A DNA stretch of 64,000 nucleotides from Paenacidovorax monticola (GTDB lineage: Bacteria; Pseudomonadota; Gammaproteobacteria; Burkholderiales; Burkholderiaceae_C), in NCBI RefSeq assembly GCF_014489595.1, contig NZ_CP060790.1:4278001-4342000 (forward strand), in the 5' to 3' direction. The notes under the pieces are model-generated. The model did no database searches. It was not told the DNA's origin and saw only the letters and a program-made list of their open reading frames with translations. Numbering within the stretch: position 1 is the first letter of the stretch; each line of letters starts with the position of its first letter. The position numbers were made by a program, and so were the translations under genes. Shown here one piece after another: positions 7,623-16,869 of the stretch.

Positions 7623-9893
7623 CTACTGGGGCAGGATGCGCTGCGCGCGCAGCACGGCCTGGGTGCGGCGCAGGTTGCGCAGGGCGACCTCCAGGTGGGT
7701 CTGGTCGCGCGTGGCCACGATGAAGCGCAGGTCCGCCGTGTCCATGGCGGTTTCGTCATCCATGTCCACGTGCACGATATCCGCCTCGGAGTTGGCCAGT
7801 TCGGCGGCCACGCGGGCCAGCACGCCCTTGCCGTTGTTCACCGTGACGACGACGCCCGTCTCGAAGAGCCGAGTGGGCTCGTCGCTCCAGTCGACGGCGA
7901 TGAAGCGTTCGCTGTCCTTGTGCTGCAGGCGCTTGGCCACATTGCACTGTGCACGGTGCACCACCAGACCTTCGCCGCGGCCCAGGTAGCCCACGATGGG
8001 ATCGCCGGGCACGGGCCGGCAGCAGGGGGCGTACTGGACGGAGGCGTTCTCGCTGCCATCCAGGGTGACGGCGCCCTGGGACACGCTCTCGTGGGAGGTG
8101 TAGCGCTCGCGGGTCATGAGCAGCGCGTCAGGGCGATGGCCGTGCTCTGCCAGCAGCACCATGAGCCGCTTGGCCACGATGCTCGCGATGCGCTTGCCCA
8201 GGCCGATGTCGGTCATGAGCTCGGCACGCGTGCGGTTGCCGGTAAAGCGCAGCAGCTTGTCCCACAGGGACTGGCTCTCGGCCTCGTCCAGCGGCAGTTG
8301 TTCGATGCCCTCCGCGCGCAGGGCCTGGGCCAGCAGTTTCTCGCCCAGGTCAGCCGACTCGTTCTGCGCCAGGGTTTTGAGATAGTGGCGGATCTTGGAG
8401 CGCGCGCGCCCGGTGCGCACGAATCCCAGCCAGGCGGGGTTGGGGGTGGAAACGGGGGCGGTGATGATCTCCACCACGTCGCCGTTCTTGAGCTCGGTGC
8501 GCAGCGGCACCTGCTCGTTGTTGATCTTGGCAGCCGTCGTGCGGTCGCCCACATTGCTGTGGATGGCGTAGGCGAAGTCGACCACGGTGGCGCCACGGGG
8601 CAGGGCCATGATCTGGCTCTTGGGCGTGAACACGTAGACCGCGTCGGGGAAGAGATCGACCTTGACGTGGTCCCAGAACTCGGCGGCGTCGCGGGTCTCG
8701 TTCTGGATGTCGAGCAGCGACTGCAACCACTTGGTGCCCAGGCGTTCGGCGGCCGTGCCATCGGCGTCCTGTGCCTTGTAGAGCCAGTGCGCGGCCACGC
8801 CGGCCTCGGCCACCACGTGCATCTCCTCGGTGCGCATCTGGAACTCGATGTTGATGCCCGAGGGGCCGACCAGGGTGGTGTGCAGCGACTGGTAGCCGTT
8901 GAGCTTGGCGATCGCGATGTGGTCCTTGAACTTGCCTGGCACCGGCTTGTACATCTGGTGCAGGACGCCCAGGGCCGTGTAGCAGTCGGTCACCGTGGGC
9001 ACGATGACGCGGAAGCCGTAGATGTCGGTCACCTGGGCGAAGCTCAGGTGCTTGGTGTGCATCTTCTGGTAGATGGCGTACAGGGTCTTTTCGCGCCCGG
9101 CCAGGCGCACCTTCATGCCCAGGCGCGCGAAGGCGGCGTCCACCTCGGCTTGCACCTTCTGGATGAGGTCGCGGCGGCGGTTGCGGGACTTGTTCACCGC
9201 CTTGGTCAGCGTGGCGTAGCGCCAGGGATGCAGGTGGCGGAAGGCGAGGTCCTGCAGTTCGCGGTAGGTCTGGTTCAGCCCCAGGCGGTGGGCGATGGGG
9301 GCGTAGATCTCCAGCGTCTCGGACGAGATGCGTGCCCACTTGCTGCGCGGCATGTCCGACAGCGTGCGCATGTTGTGCGTGCGGTCAGCCAGCTTGATGA
9401 GGATGACGCGCACATCGCGCGCCATGGCCAGCAGCATCTTGCGGAACGACTCGGCCTGGTTTTCCTCGCGCGTGTTGAACTGCAGCTTGTCGAGCTTGGT
9501 GAGTCCGTCCACCAGTTCCGCCACGGGGGCGCCAAAGCGGTCGATGAGGTCCGACTTGGTGACGCCGCAGTCCTCCATCGCGTCGTGCAGCAGGGCTGCC
9601 ATCAGCGCCTGGGCATCGAGCTTCCAGGTCGCGCACTGGGCGGCCACGGCGATGGGGTGGGTGATGTAGGGCTCGCCGCTGTTGCGCAACTGGCCCAGAT
9701 GGGCCTCGTCGGCGAAGCGGTAGGCCTGGCGCACCTGCTCGATGCTGGCGGCATCCAGGTAGTTCAGGTTCTCCGTCAGCGCGGCGAAACTGGCCGCGGC
9801 GGCATTCGCGGCCGCGACCGATGCGCTGGCCGGCCCCTGGCCGTCGCCGGGGCGGGGGTCGGTGGCAGTGGGCGTAGTCAGGACCGCGTTCAT
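7623..9893 (-). CDS. spoT: Bifunctional (p)ppGpp synthetase/hydrolase SpoT
   Basis: A 756-residue stringent-response enzyme. Domains in order are an HD hydrolase (about 40-200) with intact ALLHDAMEDC, a RelA/SpoT synthetase (about 240-370) with GREKTLYAIYQKM and NGYQSLHTT, a TGS domain (about 405-465) with LPRGATVVDFAYAIHS, a helical region, a zinc-finger-like CCRPVPGD segment and a C-terminal ACT domain (about 675-750). Because the HD residues are intact, it should hydrolyse as well as make ppGpp. About 35 residues of Ala/Ser/Pro-rich leader precede the conserved core. It lies downstream of gmk and rpoZ, as in many proteobacteria, but a terminator (9936-9962) separates them here. Confidence 0.95.
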   Translation of the reverse strand: MNAVLTTPTATDPRPGDGQGPASASVAAANAAAASFAALTENLNYLDAASIEQVRQAYRFADEAHLGQLRNSGEPYITHPIAVAAQCATWKLDAQALMAALLHDAMEDCGVTKSDLIDRFGAPVAELVDGLTKLDKLQFNTREENQAESFRKMLLAMARDVRVILIKLADRTHNMRTLSDMPRSKWARISSETLEIYAPIAHRLGLNQTYRELQDLAFRHLHPWRYATLTKAVNKSRNRRRDLIQKVQAEVDAAFARLGMKVRLAGREKTLYAIYQKMHTKHLSFAQVTDIYGFRVIVPTVTDCYTALGVLHQMYKPVPGKFKDHIAIAKLNGYQSLHTTLVGPSGINIEFQMRTEEMHVVAEAGVAAHWLYKAQDADGTAAERLGTKWLQSLLDIQNETRDAAEFWDHVKVDLFPDAVYVFTPKSQIMALPRGATVVDFAYAIHSNVGDRTTAAKINNEQVPLRTELKNGDVVEIITAPVSTPNPAWLGFVRTGRARSKIRHYLKTLAQNESADLGEKLLAQALRAEGIEQLPLDEAESQSLWDKLLRFTGNRTRAELMTDIGLGKRIASIVAKRLMVLLAEHGHRPDALLMTRERYTSHESVSQGAVTLDGSENASVQYAPCCRPVPGDPIVGYLGRGEGLVVHRAQCNVAKRLQHKDSERFIAVDWSDEPTRLFETGVVVTVNNGKGVLARVAAELANSEADIVHVDMDDETAMDTADLRFIVATRDQTHLEVALRNLRRTQAVLRAQRILPQ

Positions 9894-9935
9894 GGCTTAA
9901 ATGTAGCGCGTGAGCGGGCGGCGGCGGCGCAGGGC

Positions 9936-9962
9936 AAAAAAAAGCACCGCTTGGCGGTGCTT
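9936..9962 (-). terminator. Rho-independent terminator after rpoZ
   Basis: Read on the minus strand, a perfect AGCACCGC/GCGGTGCT stem with a short loop is followed by a run of eight T. It sits between the rpoZ stop and the spoT start, so spoT probably needs its own promoter or read-through. Confidence 0.85.
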
Positions 9963-9987
9963 GTATTGGGCAGGCCGGGCCTGCGGA

Positions 9988-10191
9988 TCAACCCGGAACC
10001 TTCTTGAGCATTTCCAGGCCGATCTTGCCATCGGCGATCTCGCGCAGGGCCGTCACGGCGGGCTTGTTGCGGCTCTCGATCTTGGGGGCATGGCCCTGGC
10101 TCAGCATGCGGGCGCGGTACGTGGCGGCCAGTACCAGTTGAAAGCGGTTGGGAATCTGCTCCAGGCAGTCTTCAACGGTGATGCGTGCCAT
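9988..10191 (-). CDS. rpoZ: RNA polymerase omega subunit
   Basis: A 67-residue omega subunit, which helps assemble and hold the beta' subunit and takes part in ppGpp binding. [17 protein letters not shown] is the diagnostic N-terminus, followed by RARMLSQG and [12 protein letters not shown]. Length is normal for betaproteobacteria. It is 18 bp downstream of gmk on the same strand. Its place next to spoT fits ppGpp control of polymerase. Confidence 0.95.
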   Translation of the reverse strand: MARITVEDCLEQIPNRFQLVLAATYRARMLSQGHAPKIESRNKPAVTALREIADGKIGLEMLKKVPG

Positions 10192-10209
10192 CAGGGTTCT
10201 CCGAAGGAA

Positions 10210-10830
10210 TCAGGTCAGGTCGAGCGACTCGAAGGTGCTGGCCCGGGCGCGGCGCTGTGCCGTGTACTTGAGCCGTTGGGCATGCACGATGGCTTTCAGG
10301 TCGAAAAGCGCGCGCTCGAATAATTCGTTGATTATAACGAAGTCGAATTTTTGCACCTGCGCCATCTCGTGGGCGGCGTTCTTGAGGCGCCGCTCGATGA
10401 CTTCGGCCGAATCCTCGCCCCGGCGCTCCAGGCGCGAGCGCAGCTCTTCCCAGCTCGGCGGCAGGATGAACACCAGCACCGCGTTGGCGAAGGCCTCTTT
10501 GATCTGCAGGGCGCCCTGGAAGTCGATCTCGAGGACGATGTCCGAGCCCTGGGCGATGCGCTCCTCGATGGCCTTCTTGGACGTGCCATAGCGGTGCCCG
10601 TGCACGTGGGCCCACTCCACGAAGGCGTTGTTCGCCACCATGGCGTCGAACTCCTGCTCCGACGCGAAGAAGTACTCGCGGCCATGCTTCTCCTGCCCGC
10701 GTGGCGCCCGGGTGGTGTGGGAGATCGAGCGGTGGGCCTGGGAGTCGAGTTCGAGCAGGGCCTTGACCAGGGTGGACTTCCCCGCGCCGCTGGGGGCCGA
10801 GACTACGAACAGATTTCCAGGGTAGTCCAT
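10210..10830 (-). CDS. gmk: Guanylate kinase
   Basis: A 206-residue enzyme converting GMP to GDP with ATP. The P-loop is [11 protein letters not shown] (about residues 10-20), followed by [19 protein letters not shown] (GMP binding), [12 protein letters not shown] and the lid region [17 protein letters not shown]. Length is typical. It forms the conserved run yicC-gmk-rpoZ-spoT on the minus strand. A 36-bp gap to yicC contains the short GCTATCAAAA motif discussed in the findings. Confidence 0.95.
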   Translation of the reverse strand: MDYPGNLFVVSAPSGAGKSTLVKALLELDSQAHRSISHTTRAPRGQEKHGREYFFASEQEFDAMVANNAFVEWAHVHGHRYGTSKKAIEERIAQGSDIVLEIDFQGALQIKEAFANAVLVFILPPSWEELRSRLERRGEDSAEVIERRLKNAAHEMAQVQKFDFVIINELFERALFDLKAIVHAQRLKYTAQRRARASTFESLDLT

Positions 10831-10866
10831 GCTGACTGTACTCCGATTGCTATCAAAACAGGATTA

Positions 10867-11778
10867 TCACTCGATGTTCTGGACCTGCTCGCGCATCTGC
10901 TCGATGAGCACCTTCATGTCCACGCTGATGCGGGTGAGTTCGAGCGCGGCCGATTTCGAGCCCAGCGTGTTGGCCTCGCGGTGCAGTTCCTGGATGAGGA
11001 AGTCGAGCCGCTTGCCGATCTCGCCGCCCTTTTGCAGCAGGCGCTCGATCTCGTCGAGGTGCGAGGACAGGCGCGTGATTTCCTCGGCCACGTCGATGCG
11101 GATGGCGAAGGCCGTGGCCTCGGTCAGCGCACGGTCCTGGGCGGCCTCGGGTGCGACGCTGCCGTCGGCCAGCGCCATCGCTTCCTTCCAGCGCTCCACG
11201 AAGCGCAGGCGCTGCTGCTCCACGAGCTGCGGCACCAGCGGGCCGGCCTGCTGGGCCAGGGCGCGCAGCTGGCCCAGGCGGTCCTGCAGCATGGCCGCCA
11301 GCCGCTTGCCTTCGCGGGCGCGGGCGGCGATGAGCTCGTCCAGGGCCTGTTCGGCCAGCGTGGGGGCGATCTCGCTCCAGTCCTGATCGGACTGCGCGCT
11401 GGCCGAGGCGCACAGGCGCAGCGCATCGGCCACGCTCAGCGGCGTGGCCTGGGGCAGCCAGGCCTTGACGGCGTCCTGCAGGGTGTTCAGGCGCTGCAGC
11501 AGGCGCGGGGCGGGGTCGGGCAGGCTGCCCGCGTCCTCGCCTTCGATGGCGGCGCGCAGTTCCACCTTGCCGCGCTTGAGCTTGGCGGTGATCATGGCGC
11601 GCAGCGCAGGCTCCAGCGCGCGCAGCTCGTCGGGCAGGCGGAAGGACAGGTCCAGGAACCGGCTGTTGACGGAGCGGATCTCCAGCCCGAGCCGGTGGGC
11701 ACGCGCGGGGGCTTCACCACCCTCGGCGGACGCGCCATGCTGGGCACTGGCGTATCCGGTCATGCTGTAAACTGGCAT
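10867..11778 (-). CDS. yicC: YicC family endoribonuclease
   Basis: A 303-residue protein of the YicC family, a ring-shaped RNase recently shown in E. coli to cut certain sRNAs. The N-terminus MPVYSMTGYASA and SVNSRFLDLSFRLP, and the C-terminus with LIQELHREANTLGSKS and ELTRISVDMKVLIEQMREQVQNIE, are the family hallmarks. It starts the yicC-gmk-rpoZ run and is divergent from the Ser/Thr kinase gene; the 75-bp gap must contain both promoters. An Ala/Glu-rich insertion around residues 15-30 is unusual but small. Confidence 0.92.
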   Translation of the reverse strand: MPVYSMTGYASAQHGASAEGGEAPARAHRLGLEIRSVNSRFLDLSFRLPDELRALEPALRAMITAKLKRGKVELRAAIEGEDAGSLPDPAPRLLQRLNTLQDAVKAWLPQATPLSVADALRLCASASAQSDQDWSEIAPTLAEQALDELIAARAREGKRLAAMLQDRLGQLRALAQQAGPLVPQLVEQQRLRFVERWKEAMALADGSVAPEAAQDRALTEATAFAIRIDVAEEITRLSSHLDEIERLLQKGGEIGKRLDFLIQELHREANTLGSKSAALELTRISVDMKVLIEQMREQVQNIE

Positions 11779-11853
11779 TGGACTTTTCGATGGTTGCTTG
11801 CGATCCGGCGATTATCCGGGTTCCGGTCCACTCCCGAGGTTTCTTCGCAAAAT

Positions 11854-12873
11854 ATGTCGTCCAAGATCAAGCCGGCTCCTCTGCCCCCCGATACCGTGAT
11901 TGGCGGTTACCGCGTGGTGCGCCGGCTGTCTTCCGGCGGCTTCGGCGTGGTCTATCTCGCGATCGACGCAGAAGGCCAGCAGGTCGCCATCAAGGAATAC
12001 CTGCCTTCGTCGCTGGCCACGCGCGCGCCTGGCGAGTTGCTGCCCAAGGTGCCGTCCGAGAAGCTTTCGCTCTACCGCCTGGGGCTCAAGAGCTTTTTCG
12101 AGGAGGGGCGCTCGCTCGCGCAGATCTCGCACGCTTCCGTGGTGAGCGTGCTCAACTTCTTCCGCGAGAACGAAACCGTCTACATGGTGATGAACTACCT
12201 GGAGGGCGCGACCCTGCAGGATTTCATCATCACCGCGCGCGACCTCAAGACGCAGAAGGTGTTCCGCGAATCCACCATCCGCTCGCTGTTCGACGAGGTG
12301 CTGCGCGGGCTGCGCATCGTGCACCAGCACAAGATGCTGCACCTCGACATCAAGCCTGCCAACATCTTCATCACCGACGACAACAAGGCCGTGATGATCG
12401 ACTTCGGCGCCGCGCGCGAGGTGCTGTCCAAGGAAGGCAATTTCATCCGCCCCATGTACACGCCCGGCTTCGCGGCGCCCGAGATGTACCGGCGCGACTC
12501 GTCGATGGGGCCGTGGACCGACATCTACGCCATTGGCGCCTGCATCTACGCCTGCATGCAGGGCTTTCCGCCCAACGAGGCGCCGCAGCGCATCGAGAAG
12601 GACCGCCTCTCGCTGGCGCTCACCAAGCTGCGCGGCGTGTACTCCGACAATCTCATCGAGGTGGTCGAGTGGTGCATGGCGCTCGACCCGCTGTCGCGCC
12701 CGCAGTCGGTGTTCGCGCTGCAGAAGGAGCTCAGCCGCGAGGGCGAGCGCCGCTACACCAAGCTCACCGTGGCCGAGAAGATGCGTCTGCAGCTCGACAC
12801 CCTCGTCTCCGACACGAAGAAGAACGTGCAGAAGATGGGCGAGGCCACGGGCATCGGAGTCCGGCCCAAATGA
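11854..12873 (+). CDS. Eukaryotic-type serine/threonine protein kinase
   Basis: A 339-residue soluble Hanks-type kinase with no transmembrane helix or extracellular sensor. The glycine loop LSSGGFGVVYLA is near residue 22, the ATP-binding Lys is in VAIKEYLP (about 45), the catalytic loop HLDIKPANIF (about 165) has HLD in place of HRD, and the Mg-binding motif is DFGAAR (about 185). A PGFAAPEMY activation segment follows. I chose ATG 11854; the frame is open far upstream, but there it lies antisense to yicC. The stop overlaps the ATG of the phosphatase gene by four bases (ATGA), so kinase and phosphatase are made together. The substrate is unknown. Confidence 0.9.
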   Translation: MSSKIKPAPLPPDTVIGGYRVVRRLSSGGFGVVYLAIDAEGQQVAIKEYLPSSLATRAPGELLPKVPSEKLSLYRLGLKSFFEEGRSLAQISHASVVSVLNFFRENETVYMVMNYLEGATLQDFIITARDLKTQKVFRESTIRSLFDEVLRGLRIVHQHKMLHLDIKPANIFITDDNKAVMIDFGAAREVLSKEGNFIRPMYTPGFAAPEMYRRDSSMGPWTDIYAIGACIYACMQGFPPNEAPQRIEKDRLSLALTKLRGVYSDNLIEVVEWCMALDPLSRPQSVFALQKELSREGERRYTKLTVAEKMRLQLDTLVSDTKKNVQKMGEATGIGVRPK

Positions 12874-13772
12874 AGTTCTCGGTATTCCAGGTGAGCCGCC
12901 GCGGCGGCCGCGAGAAGAACGAGGACCGCATGGGCTACTGCTACACGCGGGGCTCGGGTCTGTTCGTGCTGGCCGACGGCATGGGCGGCCACCCCGAGGG
13001 CGAGGTGGCGGCCCAGATCGCGCTGCAGACCATTTCCGCGCAGTTCCAGCGCCAGGCCAAGCCCACGCTGCCCGACGTGCGGGAGTTCCTCGCATCGGCG
13101 CTGCTGGCGGCGCACCACCAGATCCTGCGCTACGCGAGCGACAAGGGCATGCTCGACACGCCGCGCACCACGCTCGTGGCGGCCGTGGTGCAGGACGGCC
13201 GCGCCACCTGGGTCCATTGCGGCGATTCGCGCCTGTACATGGTGCGTGGCGGCGAGCTGCTGTCGCGCACGCGCGACCACTCCTACCTGGAGCTGCGCAA
13301 TGCGCCCATCCCGGGCCTGGAGCGCGTGAACCGCAACGTACTGTTCACCTGCCTGGGCTCGCCGTCCAAGCCCATCTACGACATCACCGGGCCCGTCAAC
13401 CTGGAGCAGGGCGACCGTGTCATGCTCTGCTCCGACGGGCTGTGGGGCAGCGTGGACGACGAGTCCATCACGCGCCAGCTGGGGCGCCAGACCGTTGCGC
13501 ACGCCGTGCCCGATCTGGTCGAGGATGCTCTGCGCAAGGCCGGCGACAGCAGCGACAACGTCACTGTGGTCGCCTTCGAATGGGAGACGCCCGACACGTT
13601 CGAGTCCACCCAGGGCGTGTCTACCGAGGGCCCGGGCGACGACATGTTTGAATCCACCATCCAGGCGGGTCCGCTGGACGCGATCGCCGAAGAACTGGAC
13701 GACGAGGCCATCGAACGCTCGATCGCCGAGATCAATGAAGCCATCCGCCGCTCGGCGGCACGCAAGGCCTGA
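12870..13772 (+). CDS. PP2C-family serine/threonine phosphatase
   Basis: A 300-residue metal-dependent (Mn/Mg) phosphatase. Motifs in order are [12 protein letters not shown] (first metal Asp), [37 protein letters not shown] and [14 protein letters not shown], then [13 protein letters not shown]. After the catalytic core (about 1-245) there is an acidic tail ending in an Arg/Ala-rich helix. It overlaps the kinase by ATGA and presumably reverses its phosphorylation. It resembles the PppA/Stp1 type, but no secretion-system genes are nearby. Confidence 0.92.
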   Translation: MKFSVFQVSRRGGREKNEDRMGYCYTRGSGLFVLADGMGGHPEGEVAAQIALQTISAQFQRQAKPTLPDVREFLASALLAAHHQILRYASDKGMLDTPRTTLVAAVVQDGRATWVHCGDSRLYMVRGGELLSRTRDHSYLELRNAPIPGLERVNRNVLFTCLGSPSKPIYDITGPVNLEQGDRVMLCSDGLWGSVDDESITRQLGRQTVAHAVPDLVEDALRKAGDSSDNVTVVAFEWETPDTFESTQGVSTEGPGDDMFESTIQAGPLDAIAEELDDEAIERSIAEINEAIRRSAARKA

Positions 13773-13828
13773 AACCCTCCGCGCGCCGGCCCGCGTGCGT
13801 GCCGGCGCATGACACCACTTTTCACCGC

Positions 13829-14563
13829 ATGACCATGACCTCTTTCGCTCGCACCGGCGACCGCGCCGCCAACCAGTTGCGCCCCGTGCGCATCACGCGC
13901 CACTACACCATCCATGCCGAGGGTTCGGTGCTGATCGAGTTCGGCAACACCAAGGTGCTGTGCACGGCCTCGGTCGAAGAAAAGGTGCCGCCGCACAAGC
14001 GCGGCAGCGGCGAAGGCTGGGTCACGGCCGAGTACGGCATGCTGCCGCGCTCCACCCACACGCGCAGCGACCGCGAGGCCGCGCGCGGCAAGCAAAGCGG
14101 CCGCACGCAGGAGATCCAGCGCCTCATCGGCCGCAGCCTGCGCGCGGTGTTCGACCTCAAGGCCCTGGGCGAGCGCACCATCCAGCTCGACTGCGACGTG
14201 ATCCAGGCCGACGGCGGCACGCGCACGGCCGCCATCACGGGCGCCTTCGTGGCCGCGCAGGATGCGGTGAATGGGCTGCTGGCGGCGGGCAAGCTCGCCG
14301 CGTCCCCCATCACGGCCCCGGTGGCCGCCATCTCGGTGGGCATCGTGCAGGGCACACCGCTGCTCGATCTGGAATATGTCGAGGACGTGGACTGCGATAC
14401 CGACATGAACGTGGTGATGACCGGCGCGGGCCACTACGTGGAGGTGCAGGGCACGGCCGAGGGCGTGGCCTTCACGCGTGCCGAAATGGACCAGTTGCTG
14501 GCCCTGGCCGAAAAGGGCATCTCGGAACTGGTGACGCTGCAGCAGCAGACGCTATCGAAATGA
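13829..14563 (+). CDS. rph: Ribonuclease PH
   Basis: A phosphorolytic 3'-5' exoribonuclease that trims tRNA precursors. Diagnostic motifs include [59 protein letters not shown] and [20 protein letters not shown]. Length is about 244 residues. The start is ATG 13829 or 13835; both fit, and a longer frame from 13799 has no family support. The last codons and the stop lie inside a dispersed GCTATC/GATAGC repeat, so the C-terminal QQTLSK is partly repeat-encoded. rdgB follows in the same direction. Confidence 0.95.
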   Translation: MTMTSFARTGDRAANQLRPVRITRHYTIHAEGSVLIEFGNTKVLCTASVEEKVPPHKRGSGEGWVTAEYGMLPRSTHTRSDREAARGKQSGRTQEIQRLIGRSLRAVFDLKALGERTIQLDCDVIQADGGTRTAAITGAFVAAQDAVNGLLAAGKLAASPITAPVAAISVGIVQGTPLLDLEYVEDVDCDTDMNVVMTGAGHYVEVQGTAEGVAFTRAEMDQLLALAEKGISELVTLQQQTLSK

Positions 14564-14600
14564 TAGCTGTTGGCGCTTGGTGGAAAAGCGCTGGAGCCTG
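14551..14600 (+). repeat. Dispersed GCTATC/GATAGC-type intergenic repeat
   Basis: Two small hairpins in tandem: GCTATC-GAAAT-GATAGC (14551-14567) and GCGCTT-N7-AAGCGC (about 14573-14591). The first includes the rph stop codon. This resembles a short repeat I know from Comamonadaceae intergenic regions; shorter relatives occur at about 10849, 29519, 52064 and 58934 in this window. The family link is from memory of such sequences, not a search. Confidence 0.5.
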
Positions 14601-14608
14601 ATGTGACC

Positions 14609-15211
14609 ATGAAGATCGTTTTGGCATCGAACAACCGCGGCAAGCTCGCCGAGCTGCAGGCCATGCTCGCGCCACTGGGCGTGGAACTGGTGCGCCAGGC
14701 CGACCTCGGCGTGGGCGAGGCGGCCGAGCCGCACTGCACCTTCGTCGAGAACGCGCTGGCCAAGGCGCGCTTCGCGGCCGAGCATACGGGCCTGCCCGCG
14801 CTGGCCGACGATGCAGGCCTGTGCGTGGACGCCTTCGGCGGCCTGCCAGGCGTGGACACCGCTTACTACGCCACGCAGTTCGGCTACGAGAAGGGCGACG
14901 ACAACAATGTGCGCGCGTTGCTGGAGCAGATGCAGGGCATCGCCGACCGCCGCGCGGCCATGGTGAGCACCCTGGTGGCCGTGCGCAGCCCGCGCGACCC
15001 CGAGCCGCTGATCGCCATGGGCCGCGTCGAGGGCGAGATCGCCACCGAGCGGCGCGGCACGGGCGGCTTCGGATTCGACCCCGTGATGTTCATCCCCGAG
15101 TTCGGCAAGACCTTCGCCGAGCTGCCCGCCGACGTGAAGAACGCGCACAGCCACCGCGGCCGCGCGGCGCAGCAGATGCTGGCGCTGCTGCGCGAGCGCT
15201 GGCTGCGCTGA
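14609..15211 (+). CDS. rdgB: XTP/dITP diphosphatase RdgB (HAM1 family)
   Basis: A 200-residue house-cleaning pyrophosphatase that hydrolyses ITP, dITP and XTP so that they do not enter nucleic acid. Motifs are the N-terminal VLASNNRGKLAEL, TFVENALAKARFAA, ALADDAGLCVDAFGGLPGVD and GTGGFGFDPVMFIPEFGKTFAEL. ATG 14609 gives the canonical start. Order rph-rdgB-hemW is conserved in many betaproteobacteria, and the three are likely one transcript. Confidence 0.95.
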   Translation: MKIVLASNNRGKLAELQAMLAPLGVELVRQADLGVGEAAEPHCTFVENALAKARFAAEHTGLPALADDAGLCVDAFGGLPGVDTAYYATQFGYEKGDDNNVRALLEQMQGIADRRAAMVSTLVAVRSPRDPEPLIAMGRVEGEIATERRGTGGFGFDPVMFIPEFGKTFAELPADVKNAHSHRGRAAQQMLALLRERWLR

Positions 15212-15222
15212 GGGAGCCGGGC

Positions 15223-16424
15223 GTGCCGCACGACATCCAGCACTACATGCGCCCCGGCACGCTGCAGCTGGGCAGCCTGCCGCCGCTGTCGCTCTACATA
15301 CACCTGCCCTGGTGCCTGAAGAAGTGTCCCTACTGCGACTTCAATTCGCACGAGTTCCGCGCGGAGGGGGGGCGGGCGAACTGCCCGAGCAGCGCTACCT
15401 CGACGCGCTCGTGGCCGACCTGGAGGGCGCGCTGCCGCTCATCTGGGGCCGCACGGTGCACAGCATCTTCATTGGCGGCGGCACGCCCAGCTTGTTCTCG
15501 CCGCAGGCCATCGACCGCCTGCTCTCCGACATCCGCGCGCGCCTGCGCCTGGAGGCCGACTGCGAGATCACGCTCGAGGCCAACCCCGGCACCTTCGAGA
15601 AGGACCGCTTCCGTGCCTTCCGCGCCGCAGGCGTCACACGGCTGTCGGTGGGGGTGCAGAGCTTCGACGACCGCTTCCTCAAGGCCCTGGGCCGCGTGCA
15701 CGACCGCGAGCAGGCGCTGGCGGCCGTGCAGGAGGCCGCCCAGGCGTTCGAGACCTTCAACCTCGACATCATGTATGCGCTGCCCGGGCAGATGCTGCAG
15801 GACCTGGAACGCGACATCGAGACCGCGCTGGCGCTGGCGCCGCCGCATATCTCGATCTACCACCTCACGATCGAGCCCAATACCTATTTCGCCAAGCACC
15901 CGCCCGTGGTGCCCGGGGACGAGCAGGCCTACGCCATGCTCGACCGCATCACCGAGATGACGGCCGCTGCCGGGCTCTCGCGCTACGAGGTCTCGGCCTA
16001 TGCGCGCGCCGGGCACCAGTGCTTCCACAACACGAACTACTGGCAGTTCGGCGACTACCTCGGCATCGGCGCGGGCGCGCACAGCAAGCTCAGCTTCGCG
16101 CACCGCCTGGTGCGCCAGGTGCGTTACCGCGAGCCGCGCCTGTACATGGACAACGCGCTCGCGGGCCAGGCCGTGGCGCAGGACGAAGAGGTGCGCCGCG
16201 CGGACCTGCCGTTCGAATACATGCTCAACGCGCTGCGCCTGCGCGAGGGCTTCGCGCTGCAGGATTTCTCCGAACGCACGGGCCTGCCGATCACGGCCAT
16301 CGCGCGTGGGCTGGAGGAGGCCGAGCGCAAGGGGCTCATCGAGCGCGACATGGCGCGCGTGCGGCCCACGGAGCGGGGCTTCGACTTCCTGAGCGATCTG
16401 CAGGCGCTGTTTCTGGCGGATTGA
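15223..16424 (+). pseudogene. hemW: HemW (radical SAM, coproporphyrinogen III oxidase-like), one-base frameshift
   Basis: HemW is a radical SAM protein linked to haem delivery, often misnamed HemN. The N-terminal part carries the cluster motif CLKKCPYCDF after LSLYIHLPW. The frame breaks in the run of seven G at 15366-15372; one more G restores the sequence into ELPEQRYLDALVADLEGAL, followed by FIGGGTPSLF, EANPGTFE, GVQSFDDRFLKALGR and NYWQFGDYLGIGAGAHSK. Restored length is about 400 residues. The CxxxCxxC motif lacks the extra Cys of true HemN oxidases. Start is GTG 15223, with ATG 15247 as an alternative. I infer a sequencing error rather than decay. Confidence 0.88.
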
Positions 16425-16448
16425 CGCACCGGGGTCGCCTGCGGGGAC

Positions 16449-16763
16449 TTAGCCGCAGCGCGCGGCCAGGATGCGGCCCGTGGCGTCCACCTCCAGGTTC
16501 AGCCGTTGCGCATCGTATTCCTGGGTGACTATCTGACCCGGGCGCAGGATGCGCGCGATCAGCGCGCCCGAGCGCTGGCGCGCCTGTTCCGTCACCGAGG
16601 CCGTGGCGTTCTGCCCCACGGCAGACTGCGCGGGTGCAGCATTGCAGGTGCCACCCGTGGGCGTCCAGGGGGCGGGCGCGGCCGGGGTCGCGGGGCCGAG
16701 GCTGCTGCAGCCGGCAATCAGGGCCAGGGGAAGAACGGCGCAGGCGGCAAGGCGTGAATGCAT
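16449..16763 (-). CDS. I78-family peptidase inhibitor-like lipoprotein
   Basis: A 104-residue predicted lipoprotein. The signal peptide MHSRLAACAVLPLALIAGC ends in a lipobox with Cys at about residue 19. The mature part contains two further Cys and the I78 inhibitor pattern: SGALIARILRPGQIVTQEY, then RLNLEVDATGRI and a C-terminal CG. I78 proteins fold like the potato inhibitor and are thought to block serine peptidases in the periplasm. I chose ATG 16761-16763; an earlier start at 16796 would add 11 residues before the signal peptide. Confidence 0.72.
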   Translation of the reverse strand: MHSRLAACAVLPLALIAGCSSLGPATPAAPAPWTPTGGTCNAAPAQSAVGQNATASVTEQARQRSGALIARILRPGQIVTQEYDAQRLNLEVDATGRILAARCG

Positions 16764-16869
16764 GGAGGCTCCTTGTGGGAAGGGATGGTGGGCCATCGAT
16801 GGCCGACACCATATCCCAAACCTGGCAAGGCCTTGTCACGGAGCGTGAACGGGGCTTTTTGCCCAGCGG

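Noticed and set aside
7695..10007. Plus-strand 770-residue open frame antisense to spoT
   Set aside because: Composition is an Ala/Gly/His/Val-rich mirror of the spoT codons, typical of a high-GC shadow frame; spoT has all its domains.
10351..11853. Long upstream extension of the Ser/Thr kinase frame
   Set aside because: It runs antisense to gmk and yicC; the kinase family begins at ATG 11854.
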